In this document: in pieces, positions 15,370-25,000 of the stretch
Position numbering within the stretch: position 1 is the stretch's first letter
Layout: every line of letters starts with the position of its first letter
NCBI GenBank assembly: GCA_944392955.1
Contig: CALXYK010000007.1
Location: forward strand, 75,003 to 116,685
Direction: 5' to 3'
Length of the DNA: 41,683 nucleotides
Source: an uncultured Alphaproteobacteria bacterium
GTDB taxonomy: Bacteria > Pseudomonadota > Alphaproteobacteria > Rs-D84 > CACZYB01
Position numbers and translations under genes: made by a program
The notes under the pieces: generated by a model
What the model saw: the letters and a program-made list of their open reading frames with translations, nothing else
Told to the model about the DNA's origin: nothing
Database searches by the model: none

Positions 15370-17178
15370 ATGAAAAAAGATACACAATTAACGGAGACAC
15401 GTTGGGATTTATCATGTCTTTATAATTCTATACACGATAAAAAAATTACAAAGGATATAGAAAAGGTAAAATCTTTATGTAATAACTTTCCAAAAAATTA
15501 TAAGGGGAAATTATCATCTACATTAGAACATGCTATTATAGATTTAATTAAAATAGAAGAAATTACCTCAACAATATTTGCATATTTTTATCTTATGAGT
15601 AGTCGTGATGCAGAAAATCAAGAAATAAAAAAACAAACTTCCATAGCAACAGAACAATTATCAACAGCCTTATCTCAACTAACATTTTTTGATATAGAAT
15701 TAGGCAAAATGCCAACAACCGCTTATGAAAATCAAATAAAAGATTCGGATATACTAAAAAAACATAAACCATATCTAGATGATATAAGGAAAAATGCAAA
15801 ATACCAATTAACAGAGGATGTAGAAACAATTTTGACTCGCCTATCTCCGTTTTTAAGTAATGAATGGGACGATATGATGGACGAGATGGAAACAAAACTT
15901 GTATTTACCTTAAAACGTAAGAAATATAATTTATCTGAAATTATAAACATAAGTAATAATTCACACAATCCAAAGTTAAGACAAAAAGCACTTGATGAAT
16001 TAAATAAGGTTTTATCAACATCTAATTATGCAAACCTAAGGGCAAGGGCATTAAACTTAGTTATAGGAGAAAAGAATATTTTAGATTCTGAACGTGGATT
16101 TAAAACTCCTATGTCTTCACGAAATATATCAAATAATTTAGATGATGAAACCGTTAATGCTTTGCATAAAGCAGTTGCTCAATATGGTGCAAAACAAGGC
16201 AAAAGATACTATAACATTTTGCGAAAATTATTAAAAAAGAAAACTCTTAGTTGGTCGGACAGAAATGCACCTTTACCATTTGAAAGTAAAGTTTATTATA
16301 CATGGTCAGATTGTGTTGATACCGTGATAAATGCCTATAATAATTTCTCTTCAACTTTATCAGCCTTAATAAAGGATTCTTTCACCAATCACAGAATTGA
16401 TGCACCTGTTTATAAAGGGAAAACAAGTGGTGCATATAACTATACCATAGTATCCGAAAATGGCAAAGTTTCAACCTGGACTTTCCTAAATTATATGGGA
16501 ACAACCAGAGATGTAATGACACTTGCTCATGAATTGGGGCATTCAGTTCATGGACAACTAGCCGGTAATGCACAAGGAGTTTTACAGGCACAGGCACCTA
16601 TGGCATATGCAGAAACAGCAAGTATTTTTGGAGAAATGCTAACATTTGAATATATGTTAAACAATATAAAGGATAAAAAGGAAAAACTAATTTTACTTTT
16701 ATCAAAATCTAATGATTGGATAAATTCGGTCAACAGACAGATAAGTTTTTCCTTCTTTGAGCAAATAATTCATGAAAAAAGGAAACTTGGAAAACTTACC
16801 AGTCAAGATTTTAACGAGGCATGGTTAAAAGTCACAAGGGATATGTATGGACCTTCTGGTGAAATTTTTGAATATAACAACATTGAAAATCTTTGGTCCT
16901 ATGTAAGTCATTTTATGAGACCATTTTATGTATACGCTTATTCATTTGGAGAATTATTTACCCAAAGTCTATTTGCAGTGAAAAACAAAGATAGTAAAAA
17001 GTTTGAAAGATTATACATAGATATGTTAAAAAGTGGATCTACAAAAGATGCCGTAGGCTTAATGAAGCCATTTGGACTTAATCCAAAAGACAGCAATTTC
17101 TGGAAACAGGGTATAGATGTATCTATAAAAAAATGGCTTGATGAGGCGGAAAAGTTAATACAGGAATTAAAATTATAG
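15370..17178 (+). CDS. pepF: M3 family oligoendopeptidase F (PepF)
   Basis: Cytoplasmic zinc metallopeptidase degrading short peptides. Length (602 aa) and the layout of an N-terminal oligoendopeptidase domain followed by the M3 catalytic domain fit PepF. The zinc motif HELGH is at residues 387-391 (LAHELGHSVHGQLA), and the third-ligand Glu is in AYAETASIFGEM about 25 residues later. A late motif, HFMRPFYVYAYSFGELFTQS, is also typical. No signal peptide. AAAAGGGGAC precedes the ATG. The gene stands alone between the divergent olsB-like gene and lptF. Confidence 0.95.
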   Translation: MKKDTQLTETRWDLSCLYNSIHDKKITKDIEKVKSLCNNFPKNYKGKLSSTLEHAIIDLIKIEEITSTIFAYFYLMSSRDAENQEIKKQTSIATEQLSTALSQLTFFDIELGKMPTTAYENQIKDSDILKKHKPYLDDIRKNAKYQLTEDVETILTRLSPFLSNEWDDMMDEMETKLVFTLKRKKYNLSEIINISNNSHNPKLRQKALDELNKVLSTSNYANLRARALNLVIGEKNILDSERGFKTPMSSRNISNNLDDETVNALHKAVAQYGAKQGKRYYNILRKLLKKKTLSWSDRNAPLPFESKVYYTWSDCVDTVINAYNNFSSTLSALIKDSFTNHRIDAPVYKGKTSGAYNYTIVSENGKVSTWTFLNYMGTTRDVMTLAHELGHSVHGQLAGNAQGVLQAQAPMAYAETASIFGEMLTFEYMLNNIKDKKEKLILLLSKSNDWINSVNRQISFSFFEQIIHEKRKLGKLTSQDFNEAWLKVTRDMYGPSGEIFEYNNIENLWSYVSHFMRPFYVYAYSFGELFTQSLFAVKNKDSKKFERLYIDMLKSGSTKDAVGLMKPFGLNPKDSNFWKQGIDVSIKKWLDEAEKLIQELKL

Positions 17179-17259
17179 GAATTAGTTGATAAATGACTAA
17201 GTTTTAATAAGATAAAAAAATACTTTAAAAATAAAAATATTATAGTAAAATCAGAGGCT

Positions 17260-18384
17260 ATGAAACTACATAGAACGAATTTAAAGATAATAGATAAGTA
17301 TATAATCAAACAAATTTTGTTTGGGTTATTGATAGTATCGTCTATATTATTAGGTATAGCATGGTTTTCCCAGATTATAAGATTGCTGTCATACCTTGTA
17401 AATAATAATATAGGTTTCTGGACATTCATAAGGATGACAACACTATTACTTCCTGATTTATTAGTCATAATTTTACCTATTGCATTATTTGCCGTTGTGT
17501 TATTTGTATACAATAGATTAGTTTCAGATAAGGAATTAGTTATAATGCAAGCAGTAGGTATGAGTGTTAAGGAATTATCAAAACCTGCATTGAATATAGC
17601 GATACTTATTACATTGATGAGTTTTTATGTTACATTATTTATTTCTCCTATTTATGCAGTAAAATACAGAACATTTGCCTTTGATGCACAAAATGATATT
17701 TCTGCCCTTTTAATCCAAGAAGGTGAATTTAACGAAATTACAAAAGGTCTTACTATATATGTGAAGGGATCAAAGGATAATGTTTTATCCGATATATTTA
17801 TTAACGATCAGCGAATTCCAACAAAACCACGAACAATACTTGCAGAAAGGGGCATAATTACAGCATCTAATAATAATATATCAATAGCCCTTGTTAACGG
17901 AAGTGTTCAAGAAGAATCAGATGGTAAATATACTTTTGGTTCCTTTGAAAAATATACGGCGGATTTAGGGGTAGTTGCAAAAAATTCCGTTAGAAATAAA
18001 AGGGCAGGTGAGTTAAAGTTTTTTGAAATTATTTTTGCCCGAGAGTTAGGTTATGCAAACGATGAAACTTACCCTAAGTTTTTAGTTGAACTACATAAAA
18101 GATTGATAGAGCCTTTATATAATATAATATTTACTTTGATAGCATTGGTTGCAATTTTTAAATCACCACTTAATAAACGTAGCAATAGTAAAAATATGAT
18201 TTTTGCGGTTTTTTCTATGATAGGTGTAGAAATGTTATATATAGCATTGCTTAATTTATTAAGAGTAAACAGACATTTATATCCGCTGGTATACTTAATT
18301 ACAATAGGAATAATAATACTATTATACAAAATATTATATAGTGAAAAAACAATCAAATTCAAAAGGATAAAGTGGAAAAAATGA
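17260..18384 (+). CDS. lptF: LPS export permease LptF (YjgP/YjgQ family)
   Basis: Inner-membrane permease of the LptB2FG transporter that extracts LPS. Membrane helices: TM1 around residues 12-35, two more around 48-90, TM3 about 105-125, a beta-jellyroll periplasmic domain (about 130-270), and three C-terminal helices (about 280-370). The coupling-helix region DKELVIMQAVGMSVKELSKPAL resembles LptF more than LptG. It overlaps the lptD start. In many alphaproteobacteria lptF-lptG-lptD are consecutive; here no lptG lies between, so the partner is either encoded elsewhere or absent. The upstream ribosome-binding site (AGAGG) is modest. Confidence 0.85.
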   Translation: MKLHRTNLKIIDKYIIKQILFGLLIVSSILLGIAWFSQIIRLLSYLVNNNIGFWTFIRMTTLLLPDLLVIILPIALFAVVLFVYNRLVSDKELVIMQAVGMSVKELSKPALNIAILITLMSFYVTLFISPIYAVKYRTFAFDAQNDISALLIQEGEFNEITKGLTIYVKGSKDNVLSDIFINDQRIPTKPRTILAERGIITASNNNISIALVNGSVQEESDGKYTFGSFEKYTADLGVVAKNSVRNKRAGELKFFEIIFARELGYANDETYPKFLVELHKRLIEPLYNIIFTLIALVAIFKSPLNKRSNSKNMIFAVFSMIGVEMLYIALLNLLRVNRHLYPLVYLITIGIIILLYKILYSEKTIKFKRIKWKK

Positions 18385-20549
18385 GATTATTTTATAAAAT
18401 TTGTCCTTTGTTTTTGGTTTTTATTTTTTCTAACGAAGTTGTTTGTGCAACTCCTGATGATACTTTGTTTGAAACAGATGCGGTTATATATGATAAAAAC
18501 ACAGGGAAATTTACAACAATAGGCGATGTAAAAATAGATTATAAGGATAATAAACTCCTTACAAAGGAAATGGAATATGATACTACCACCAATGAAATAA
18601 CAGCAAAAGGCAAAGTAGATATTACTAATACAACTTCTGTTATGGATACGGAAAATCTTATTATAAACACAAAGGATGAAACCGCATCTTTGGGTGCTAT
18701 AAATGTAAAATTTGGTGAAAATTCGTATGCTAAGGCAGAAAATGCGGTTATGAAAAGCCAACAAGAAATAGTTTTAAAAAATGTTGAATATACCGCCTGT
18801 AAAGAAGGATTAAATGAATGTTCAAATCCACCTACCTGGAAAATAGGTGCTGGCAAAATAACTCATAACAGAGATACAGGAAGTCTTTTCTATACAAATG
18901 CACTTCTATACATGTGGGATATTCCGGTTTTTTATTTACCGATGCTACGAAGTTATACACCAGAGGTAAAAAATAAAAGTGGGCTTTTGTATCCAAAGTT
19001 TGGAAGTTCATCTAACCTAGGCACGGTTTTCCAATTACCTATTTTTATAAAAATAAATGATTATAACGATATGACTATTACTCCAATGATAACATCGCAA
19101 AGGGGAACTTTGTGGTTAGGGGAATACAGGACTAATCAAGATTTTGGAACCAGTTTTACAGAGGGAAGTTTCAAACAATCTGGGGATGACGAAGATAAAA
19201 GATGGTATATCAATACCAAGAACTATTTTGAAATAAATGATGTTTGGCGTGGAAAGGTAAATATCGCACGAACTTCAGATGATACATATTTAAGGTTGTA
19301 TGATTTTACATCTGATCCTTGGCTTTCCTCTGAAATAGAGTTAGAAGGTTCGTTAAATAGAAGTTATTTAACGGCCAATATGTATTTTTATCAGGATTTA
19401 AGAGATATTGCCGATAGTTATACACCAAAAGTAGTACCTATTATTGATTACAGAAGGGTAAGCGAGCCTAACTCTATTGGCGGATTCTTTGATTTAAATT
19501 TAAATACTGCACATATATTAATGGATTATACAGATTCGGACAGAAAGACATCCCGAAATTTCAGAACATCTTCTATACTTAGGTATAACCAACCATTTAC
19601 AACCTCTGGGGGTCATTTATTTACATTAGGGCTAGAAGGTAGAGGTGATTTATTTGTTTTAGAAGATATTATGGATAGTAATAACAACGATAATTACTAT
19701 TCAGGAACAGAAGCCAGAGGCAACATTAGTGCAGATTTAACATGGAAATATCCACTTTATCGTTCATATTCTAATAGAACAGAAATAATAGAACCAACGA
19801 TAGAAATAATTGCCTCTCCTAAAAAAGAATCCAATTCAGTAATTCCTAATATGGATAGTAAATATATGGAATTAGAGGTTGAAAATTTGTTCAGCACAGA
19901 TAGATTTTCTGGTTATGATATTTTTGAAAGTGGAACCAGATTAAATTATGGAATAAACTACATTCAAAATTACAATAACAATCAGCAACTTGCGTTTTTC
20001 ATAGGTCAAAACTATAACATAGATGTTCCTGATGATATTTACTTAGATAACAGTGGTCTAAAAAATGTAGAAGGTTTATCTGATATAGTTGCAAGTATGA
20101 CTTATACTCCATCTCAATATTTAAGGTTCAAATACAAAACTCGTATTTCCAATAATGATTTTAAGGTAAATCGTAATGATGTTAATTTATACATAGGTCC
20201 AAGAGCTTTAAACATCACATTAAATTATGTGTATTTAAGAAATATGTTTATAGAGGATGAATTATCAGTAAGAAAGGATGAATTAAATACATATATTTCC
20301 TCACAACTAACACAAAGGTGGAGGGGATTTGCAGGACAAAGGTATGATTTATATGAAAGTAGGACAATAGAATTTTTTGCTGGTTTGGAATATGAAAACG
20401 ATTGCTTTAAATTTAATATTAACTTCTTAAATGAAAATACCCGAGATCGTGATTACATAGGAGACAGATCTATTTACTTTACATTTACATTTAAGACATT
20501 AGGAACTATTTCAAGTAGTTTTGGAGTTCAGTCTAATTCAAATGAATAA
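18381..20549 (+). CDS. lptD: LPS-assembly protein LptD
   Basis: Outer-membrane barrel that, with LptE, inserts LPS in the outer leaflet. A signal peptide (about residues 1-23) precedes an LptA-like beta-jellyroll (OstA repeats such as VIYDKNTGKFTTIGDVKI) and the barrel. The YTACKEGLNECSNPPTWKI segment is the conserved Cys-containing junction, and WDIPVFYLPMLRSYTP is a strong LptD motif. A late Cys (ENDCFKFNI) could complete the disulfide. The ATG at 18381 overlaps the lptF stop as ATGA; an in-frame GTG at 18372 is an alternative. Followed by surA, as usual. Confidence 0.94.
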   Translation: MRLFYKICPLFLVFIFSNEVVCATPDDTLFETDAVIYDKNTGKFTTIGDVKIDYKDNKLLTKEMEYDTTTNEITAKGKVDITNTTSVMDTENLIINTKDETASLGAINVKFGENSYAKAENAVMKSQQEIVLKNVEYTACKEGLNECSNPPTWKIGAGKITHNRDTGSLFYTNALLYMWDIPVFYLPMLRSYTPEVKNKSGLLYPKFGSSSNLGTVFQLPIFIKINDYNDMTITPMITSQRGTLWLGEYRTNQDFGTSFTEGSFKQSGDDEDKRWYINTKNYFEINDVWRGKVNIARTSDDTYLRLYDFTSDPWLSSEIELEGSLNRSYLTANMYFYQDLRDIADSYTPKVVPIIDYRRVSEPNSIGGFFDLNLNTAHILMDYTDSDRKTSRNFRTSSILRYNQPFTTSGGHLFTLGLEGRGDLFVLEDIMDSNNNDNYYSGTEARGNISADLTWKYPLYRSYSNRTEIIEPTIEIIASPKKESNSVIPNMDSKYMELEVENLFSTDRFSGYDIFESGTRLNYGINYIQNYNNNQQLAFFIGQNYNIDVPDDIYLDNSGLKNVEGLSDIVASMTYTPSQYLRFKYKTRISNNDFKVNRNDVNLYIGPRALNITLNYVYLRNMFIEDELSVRKDELNTYISSQLTQRWRGFAGQRYDLYESRTIEFFAGLEYENDCFKFNINFLNENTRDRDYIGDRSIYFTFTFKTLGTISSSFGVQSNSNE

Positions 20550-20564
20550 GGGGAAAGGGGAATT

Positions 20565-21461
20565 ATGCTAAAACGATTTTTAATAATTTTTATGATGTTG
20601 TTTTTCACTTTTGAAGACACGAATGCTTCATCTGTTGAAATAAAGGCAATAGTCAATGGTGAAGTTATTACCTCGTTTGATATAGGTGAAAGGGTAAAAC
20701 TTTCAAAGGAACTTCTTAAATTAAATAAGATAGATATGCCACAGGAGCAAATAGAAGCAAATGTCCTAAATGAAATGATAGATGATAAAATAAAAATTGC
20801 CGAAGCCCAAAAATATGGTATCCGAATTGATGAAACAGAATTAAAAGAAGCAATGTTAAAAATGGAAAATTATCTTAAATTACCAAAAGGTGGTTATGAT
20901 AATTTAATTAAAAAATTAGGAATAAAAGATTCCATAGTAAAAAAACAAGTAGAGGCTGATATTATTTGGATGAAATTTACCTATGGTGTCCTTCGTTCTT
21001 ATGTGAAAGTTTCCGAATCTGAAATAGATGCTTTTATAGATGGTTTAAAGGAGAATAAATATTTTAAATATGATTTTGTTTCATTTATCAAAGATGCAAA
21101 AGATTTTAAAAAATACAATTCTGATTTAAGTAAAATAACAAAATGTTCTGATTTTATTGATTACGCAAAAAAACATGGAAATAGTGGTAGTGGTTTAAAA
21201 ATATCATTAAAAGATGTTGAAATGGATAAATCATTACATTCTTTCTTTTCTCGTTCTGCCTTGAATAAGGCTTTACCTGCAATAGATATCAATGGTGCCA
21301 CAACAATATTTTTCATTTGTGATAAGCAAGAATATATTCCCGAAATAACGAAAGAGGAAAGGGAAAACATACGTTTCCAAATTTTACAAAGCAAACTTGA
21401 TGCTTATGCTAATAAATACTTTGAAAAGATAAAGGCAAATTCTGTAATAGATATCAAATAA
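20565..21461 (+). CDS. surA: SurA-like periplasmic chaperone
   Basis: Periplasmic chaperone for outer-membrane proteins, here directly after lptD as in many proteobacteria. A signal peptide (about residues 1-21) precedes a SurA N-terminal domain starting IKAIVNGEVITSFDIGERV, with a helical core MIDDKIKIAEAQKYGI. The C-terminal half should contain a parvulin PPIase domain, but the usual catalytic motifs are not evident, and at 298 residues the protein is shorter than two-parvulin SurA (about 430). It probably acts as a chaperone with a degenerate PPIase domain. AAGGGGAA precedes the ATG. It converges on rbfA, leaving 1 bp. Confidence 0.85.
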   Translation: MLKRFLIIFMMLFFTFEDTNASSVEIKAIVNGEVITSFDIGERVKLSKELLKLNKIDMPQEQIEANVLNEMIDDKIKIAEAQKYGIRIDETELKEAMLKMENYLKLPKGGYDNLIKKLGIKDSIVKKQVEADIIWMKFTYGVLRSYVKVSESEIDAFIDGLKENKYFKYDFVSFIKDAKDFKKYNSDLSKITKCSDFIDYAKKHGNSGSGLKISLKDVEMDKSLHSFFSRSALNKALPAIDINGATTIFFICDKQEYIPEITKEERENIRFQILQSKLDAYANKYFEKIKANSVIDIK

Positions 21462-21462
21462 T

Positions 21463-21825
21463 CTATTCCAAATCCTTTTTTACATCAGGGGAATTTAAAA
21501 TTTCTTCTATTCTGTTTGCATATTCAATGGAATTATCTTCTTTGAAAATTAACATAGGTGTATTTCTAAGGTTTAATTTATTTGCCAAAACAAATCTAAT
21601 TTCTGAACTTATTTCATTAAGTTTTTTAACCAAACCTTCATTCTTTTTTGTATCTAAGGCAGATATGAATACCCAAGCAGTTTGATAACCTGGACTTGGA
21701 CTTACTTCTGTTATAGAAAATATATCAGAGATCTTATTTTCAAAAATGCCTTCCAAAAACATACTGGAAAGAGTTCTTTTTATAACTTCACCTACTTGTT
21801 GTTGTCTTTTTGAAAATTTTTTCAT
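21463..21825 (-). CDS. rbfA: 30S ribosome-binding factor RbfA
   Basis: Small KH-type protein needed for late 16S rRNA processing and 30S maturation. About 120 residues, with the family opening SKRQQQVGEVIKRTLSSMF, central strands (FSITEVSPSPGYQTAWVFIS) carrying the AxG-like kink, and a C-terminal segment LRNTPMLIFKEDNSIEYANRIEEIL matching the typical PxLxFxxDxSxxxxxxIxxLL. The ATG at 21825 is chosen since GGAG is 8 nt upstream; an in-frame GTG at 21834 abuts that site. It is not next to infB or truB here. Confidence 0.93.
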   Translation of the reverse strand: MKKFSKRQQQVGEVIKRTLSSMFLEGIFENKISDIFSITEVSPSPGYQTAWVFISALDTKKNEGLVKKLNEISSEIRFVLANKLNLRNTPMLIFKEDNSIEYANRIEEILNSPDVKKDLE

Positions 21826-21847
21826 ACTGCACACTCCAAAAGAAAGA

Positions 21848-21873
21848 CTACTATACCCACATAGATATAGTAG
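21848..21873 (-). terminator. Hairpin between the DUF192 gene and rbfA
   Basis: Perfect 8-bp inverted repeat CTACTATA (21848-21855) / TATAGTAG (21866-21873), 10-nt loop. On the minus strand it follows the DUF192 stop and is trailed by a pyrimidine-rich TCTTTCTTTT, so it may act as a leaky terminator or attenuator before rbfA. Confidence 0.4.
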
Positions 21874-21886
21874 CCTTAATAATAAA

Positions 21887-22468
21887 CTATTTTTGTATTA
21901 AAATATCCCCAAGCATTATACCACTTTCTTGAATAGTTCCAGCAGGTAGTTCAATCACATACCTTGTTAAATATTCAGGGCTAAGGAATTTAGTTTCACA
22001 CTTTTCAAAGAAACTATTTACATCTATATTTTTATTCTTCCTAAATGCCTTTTCAAATTCAACAGAACAAGGATTGATTAGTTCTTCACTCAAAGGAAGT
22101 CTATCCGAAGTCAAAGCGATAACCTCACCTTTGTTATTAAGAAATACCATATCAAGAGAAATCAAAGTATCCTTCATCCACATAGAATAATAACCAGGAT
22201 CTTCAAAATCAAAAATCATACCAGTATTTTTATCAAGACCTTCTCTTCCCATAAGTCCATTAAGTCTTTTTTCATTGGTATCAGCAATTTCTAGTTTAAG
22301 TTGGACTTTTTCCTTTCCTTCTTTATCACTAATTGTAAACTTTGTATAATCACGACAAGGAATGAGATAAAATACTCCGAAAACAATTGCGATAATAAGG
22401 AACAAAGTTGCTATCAAAAGATAAATTTTAGAATTTTTATTTTTTACAGATTTTGTATTTTTAGCCAT
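21887..22468 (-). CDS. DUF192 family membrane-anchored protein
   Basis: Member of the DUF192 (UPF0127) family, function unknown. One N-terminal transmembrane anchor or uncleaved signal (about residues 12-33), then a periplasmic domain with the family hallmarks LKLEIADTNEKRLNGLMGRE, GMIFDFEDPGYYSMWMKDT and SLDMVFLNNKGEVIAL, and a C-terminal YVIELPAGTIQESGIMLGD. It is longer than many DUF192 proteins because of an insert (about residues 120-150, with a Cys pair) before the last strand block. GGGAGG precedes the ATG. Lies downstream of atpG on the same strand but with a gap of 72 bp. Confidence 0.88.
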   Translation of the reverse strand: MAKNTKSVKNKNSKIYLLIATLFLIIAIVFGVFYLIPCRDYTKFTISDKEGKEKVQLKLEIADTNEKRLNGLMGREGLDKNTGMIFDFEDPGYYSMWMKDTLISLDMVFLNNKGEVIALTSDRLPLSEELINPCSVEFEKAFRKNKNIDVNSFFEKCETKFLSPEYLTRYVIELPAGTIQESGIMLGDILIQK

Positions 22469-22540
22469 TTTATACCTCCCATATTTTGTTTACCCTAATA
22501 GATTATATTATAAAAAAGACATTTATTCAACAGCAAAAGA

Positions 22541-23470
22541 TTATAAAACACTTTTTTTACTATTAAGGACTTCTGCCCCAATTACAACATCCAAAAGTTC
22601 ATTTGTTATTTCAGTTTGTCGTCTTTGTTGATATTTAAGATTCATAGTTTCTAAATGTTCATCAATATTTTTTTCAGCATTTTGCATAGAAATCATTCGA
22701 GTAAAATATTCTGCTGCTAAACTTAAAGAAATTGCCTTATAAATATTTACAAATAATAATTGTCTCATAAATTCTGAAAATAGATTTTTTCTAGTATTAT
22801 TACTATACATAGGAATATTTTTCGTAGGCCATTTTTTATTTTTTAAGTTTTTTAAAAAATCTAAATCTACGGGTAATAATTGAATAACATTTTGTGTAAG
22901 CAAAGAATGTTCATCTTTACTATTATAAAATATAAACAATTTTAATTTATCATTTGAAAAGGAAAAATCCTTTTCTCCCATTTGTTGTTGCATTTGTATT
23001 TCACTTACACGAAATAATATTTTCTGAGCCACTGTTATCATAGATCTAACAGAACTTGGCATAGTAAATAAGGTGTTTATATCCCACCCCATAGCCAAAA
23101 TCTTAGAAGACAAACTTTTCCCACCAACAATAAGGGTAATATCATTTTGATTTACATTATTTTGCTTTAAATAATCAAAAGCAAAGTTGGCAATGGTTTT
23201 ATTAAATTTCCCAACCAATCCCTGATCTGAACCTAATATTATTGCTACCACCTTTTCTTTAAAATTTTTCTTTGCCAAAGAAGGAATGCTGTTTGTTTGT
23301 AGTAAGGCTTGTAAAGCAAGTTCTATATTGGCATAATATTGTTCCAAAGATTTAGAAGATTTTTCATATTGCCCCACACTCACAGCAGACAAAGTCTTCA
23401 TACTACTTACTATATCCCGTAAGGAAGAAGTAGTTTTTATTCTTCGTTTCAAACCTTCCAAAGTCTGCAT
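22541..23470 (-). CDS. atpG: F-type (N-ATPase) ATP synthase subunit gamma
   Basis: Central stalk rotor of F1. Starts with the family helix LKRRIKTTSSLRDIVSSMKTLSAVSVGQYEK and ends with the C-terminal helix MNLKYQQRRQTEITNELLDVVIGAEVL, which resembles the gamma C-terminal signature (N..RQ..IT.E..EIV.GA). At 309 residues it is slightly longer than common gamma subunits, as described for N-ATPases. It is the last gene of the operon, 2 nt after atpA. Ribosome-binding site AAGGA. Confidence 0.93.
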   Translation of the reverse strand: MQTLEGLKRRIKTTSSLRDIVSSMKTLSAVSVGQYEKSSKSLEQYYANIELALQALLQTNSIPSLAKKNFKEKVVAIILGSDQGLVGKFNKTIANFAFDYLKQNNVNQNDITLIVGGKSLSSKILAMGWDINTLFTMPSSVRSMITVAQKILFRVSEIQMQQQMGEKDFSFSNDKLKLFIFYNSKDEHSLLTQNVIQLLPVDLDFLKNLKNKKWPTKNIPMYSNNTRKNLFSEFMRQLLFVNIYKAISLSLAAEYFTRMISMQNAEKNIDEHLETMNLKYQQRRQTEITNELLDVVIGAEVLNSKKSVL

Positions 23471-23472
23471 AT

Positions 23473-24996
23473 TTATCCTTCGTTTTTCTCTTTAAATCTA
23501 TTTGTTATTGTTTCGGCAAGTTTTTTAATTTCTTGCATAAACTTTTCATTTAATTTTGCACCATTGTCTATATCATCTAAAATATTTGGAATAGATTCAT
23601 GTGCCTGTTTTATAAGTTCCTTTTCTAAATCGTCAATTTTATCCAAAGGTATATCATCAAATGCACCAGAGTTTGTAGCATATATTACAACAATTTGTTC
23701 ACTTGCCTTTAATGGTTGATATTGAGGTTGTTTTAATATTTCACGAATTCGTTCACCTCTGGTAAGTATTTTTTTTGTTCCTTCGTCCAGTTGAGTTCCA
23801 AATTTAGAAAAGGCTTCTAATTCTTCAAACTGAGAATAGGAAATTTTCATATCACCAGCAACTGCCTTGTATGCAGGTAATTGTGCCTTTGATCCCACAC
23901 GTGAAACTGATATACCAATATTTATTGCAGGTATAACACCTTTTTGAAATAAGGTATTAGTTAAAAATATCTGTCCATCAGTAATAGAAATTAAGTTAGT
24001 TGGTATATATGCAGCAACATTTTCAGCCAAAGTTTCACATATTGGCAATGCGGTCACAGAGCCACCACCATATTCTTTTCTTAATCTAGTAGATCTTTCT
24101 AACAATCTTGAATGAATATAGAATATATCACCAGGATATGCTTCACGACCAGGTGGTCTTCGTAAAAATAATGATAATTGCCTATATGCCTGTGCATGTT
24201 GAGTAAGATTGTCATAGATTACAAGAACATCTTTACCTTCTTTTTCCATAAAGTATTCAGCCATAGATGCAGCCGCATACGGAGCAATATACAAAAGTCC
24301 AGGGGAGGACTCTCCACTTGCATCTACGACAATAGTATTTTTCATACAATCTTTTTGTTTTAAAACATCAATAACCTTTGCGACACTATCTGCCCTTTGT
24401 CCTATTGCACAATATATGCATATTACCCCTGTATCTTTTTGAGCCAAAATAGCATCAACAGCAATCGCAGTTTTTCCAGTTTGCCTATCTCCTAAAATTA
24501 GTTCTCTTTGCCCTCTACCTATTGGGATAATAGCATCAATAGCCTTAATTCCAGTTTGCAAAGGAACAGAAACAGCCTGCCTTTCCATTATTGGATGTGC
24601 ATCTCTTTCTATATTAAAACGTTCTTTTGTTATTATTTTAGGACCATTATCCAATGGATTGCCCAAAGGATTAACAACTCTACCTAATAATTCTTTACCA
24701 ACAGGAACATCTGCTATCCTTCCGGTTCTTCTAACTTTATCACCAGATTCTATGTTCCTAGGACTATCTAGCAAAACAATACCAACTCTGTTTTCATCAA
24801 GGTTAATCACAATACCAACGGAATCTTTTATTTCCACTAATTCATCCATTTTTACACTGGAAAGTCCAGAGCAACTAACGATATTTCCAGTAATTTCCAC
24901 TACTTGACCTATTTCTTCGGATAAAATAGTTGATTTGGTATTTTTTGTAATTTCCTCTACTTTTTCCATAGCATCTTTAACAGTTTCATTTAGCAT
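23473..24996 (-). CDS. atpA: F-type (N-ATPase) ATP synthase subunit alpha
   Basis: Regulatory nucleotide-binding subunit of F1. Walker A GDRQTGKT at residues 169-176; other hallmarks are PIGRGQRELILGD, YCAIGQRADSVAKV, LVIYDNLTQHAQAYRQLSLF, RRPPGREAYPGDIFYIHSRL and ISISVSRVGSKAQ-like ISVSRVGSKAQLPAYK. Length 507 aa is normal. AAAGGAG precedes the ATG. Position between atpF and atpG fits the N-ATPase order. Confidence 0.97.
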   Translation of the reverse strand: MLNETVKDAMEKVEEITKNTKSTILSEEIGQVVEITGNIVSCSGLSSVKMDELVEIKDSVGIVINLDENRVGIVLLDSPRNIESGDKVRRTGRIADVPVGKELLGRVVNPLGNPLDNGPKIITKERFNIERDAHPIMERQAVSVPLQTGIKAIDAIIPIGRGQRELILGDRQTGKTAIAVDAILAQKDTGVICIYCAIGQRADSVAKVIDVLKQKDCMKNTIVVDASGESSPGLLYIAPYAAASMAEYFMEKEGKDVLVIYDNLTQHAQAYRQLSLFLRRPPGREAYPGDIFYIHSRLLERSTRLRKEYGGGSVTALPICETLAENVAAYIPTNLISITDGQIFLTNTLFQKGVIPAINIGISVSRVGSKAQLPAYKAVAGDMKISYSQFEELEAFSKFGTQLDEGTKKILTRGERIREILKQPQYQPLKASEQIVVIYATNSGAFDDIPLDKIDDLEKELIKQAHESIPNILDDIDNGAKLNEKFMQEIKKLAETITNRFKEKNEG

Positions 24997-25000
24997 TCAA

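Noticed and set aside
17183-17205. TTAGT/ACTAA hairpin after pepF as terminator
   Set aside because: Only 5 bp of A/T-rich stem with a short T4 run; too weak to support.
16938-17513. 191-codon open frame on the minus strand across the pepF 3' end and lptF 5' end
   Set aside because: It lies antisense to two well-supported genes, has an Asn/Ile/Phe-rich composition expected from reversed AT-rich coding DNA, and no family motif.
18387-18856. Two overlapping minus-strand open frames over the lptD 5' half
   Set aside because: Antisense shadows of the OstA-like repeat region; no ribosome-binding site or recognisable domain.
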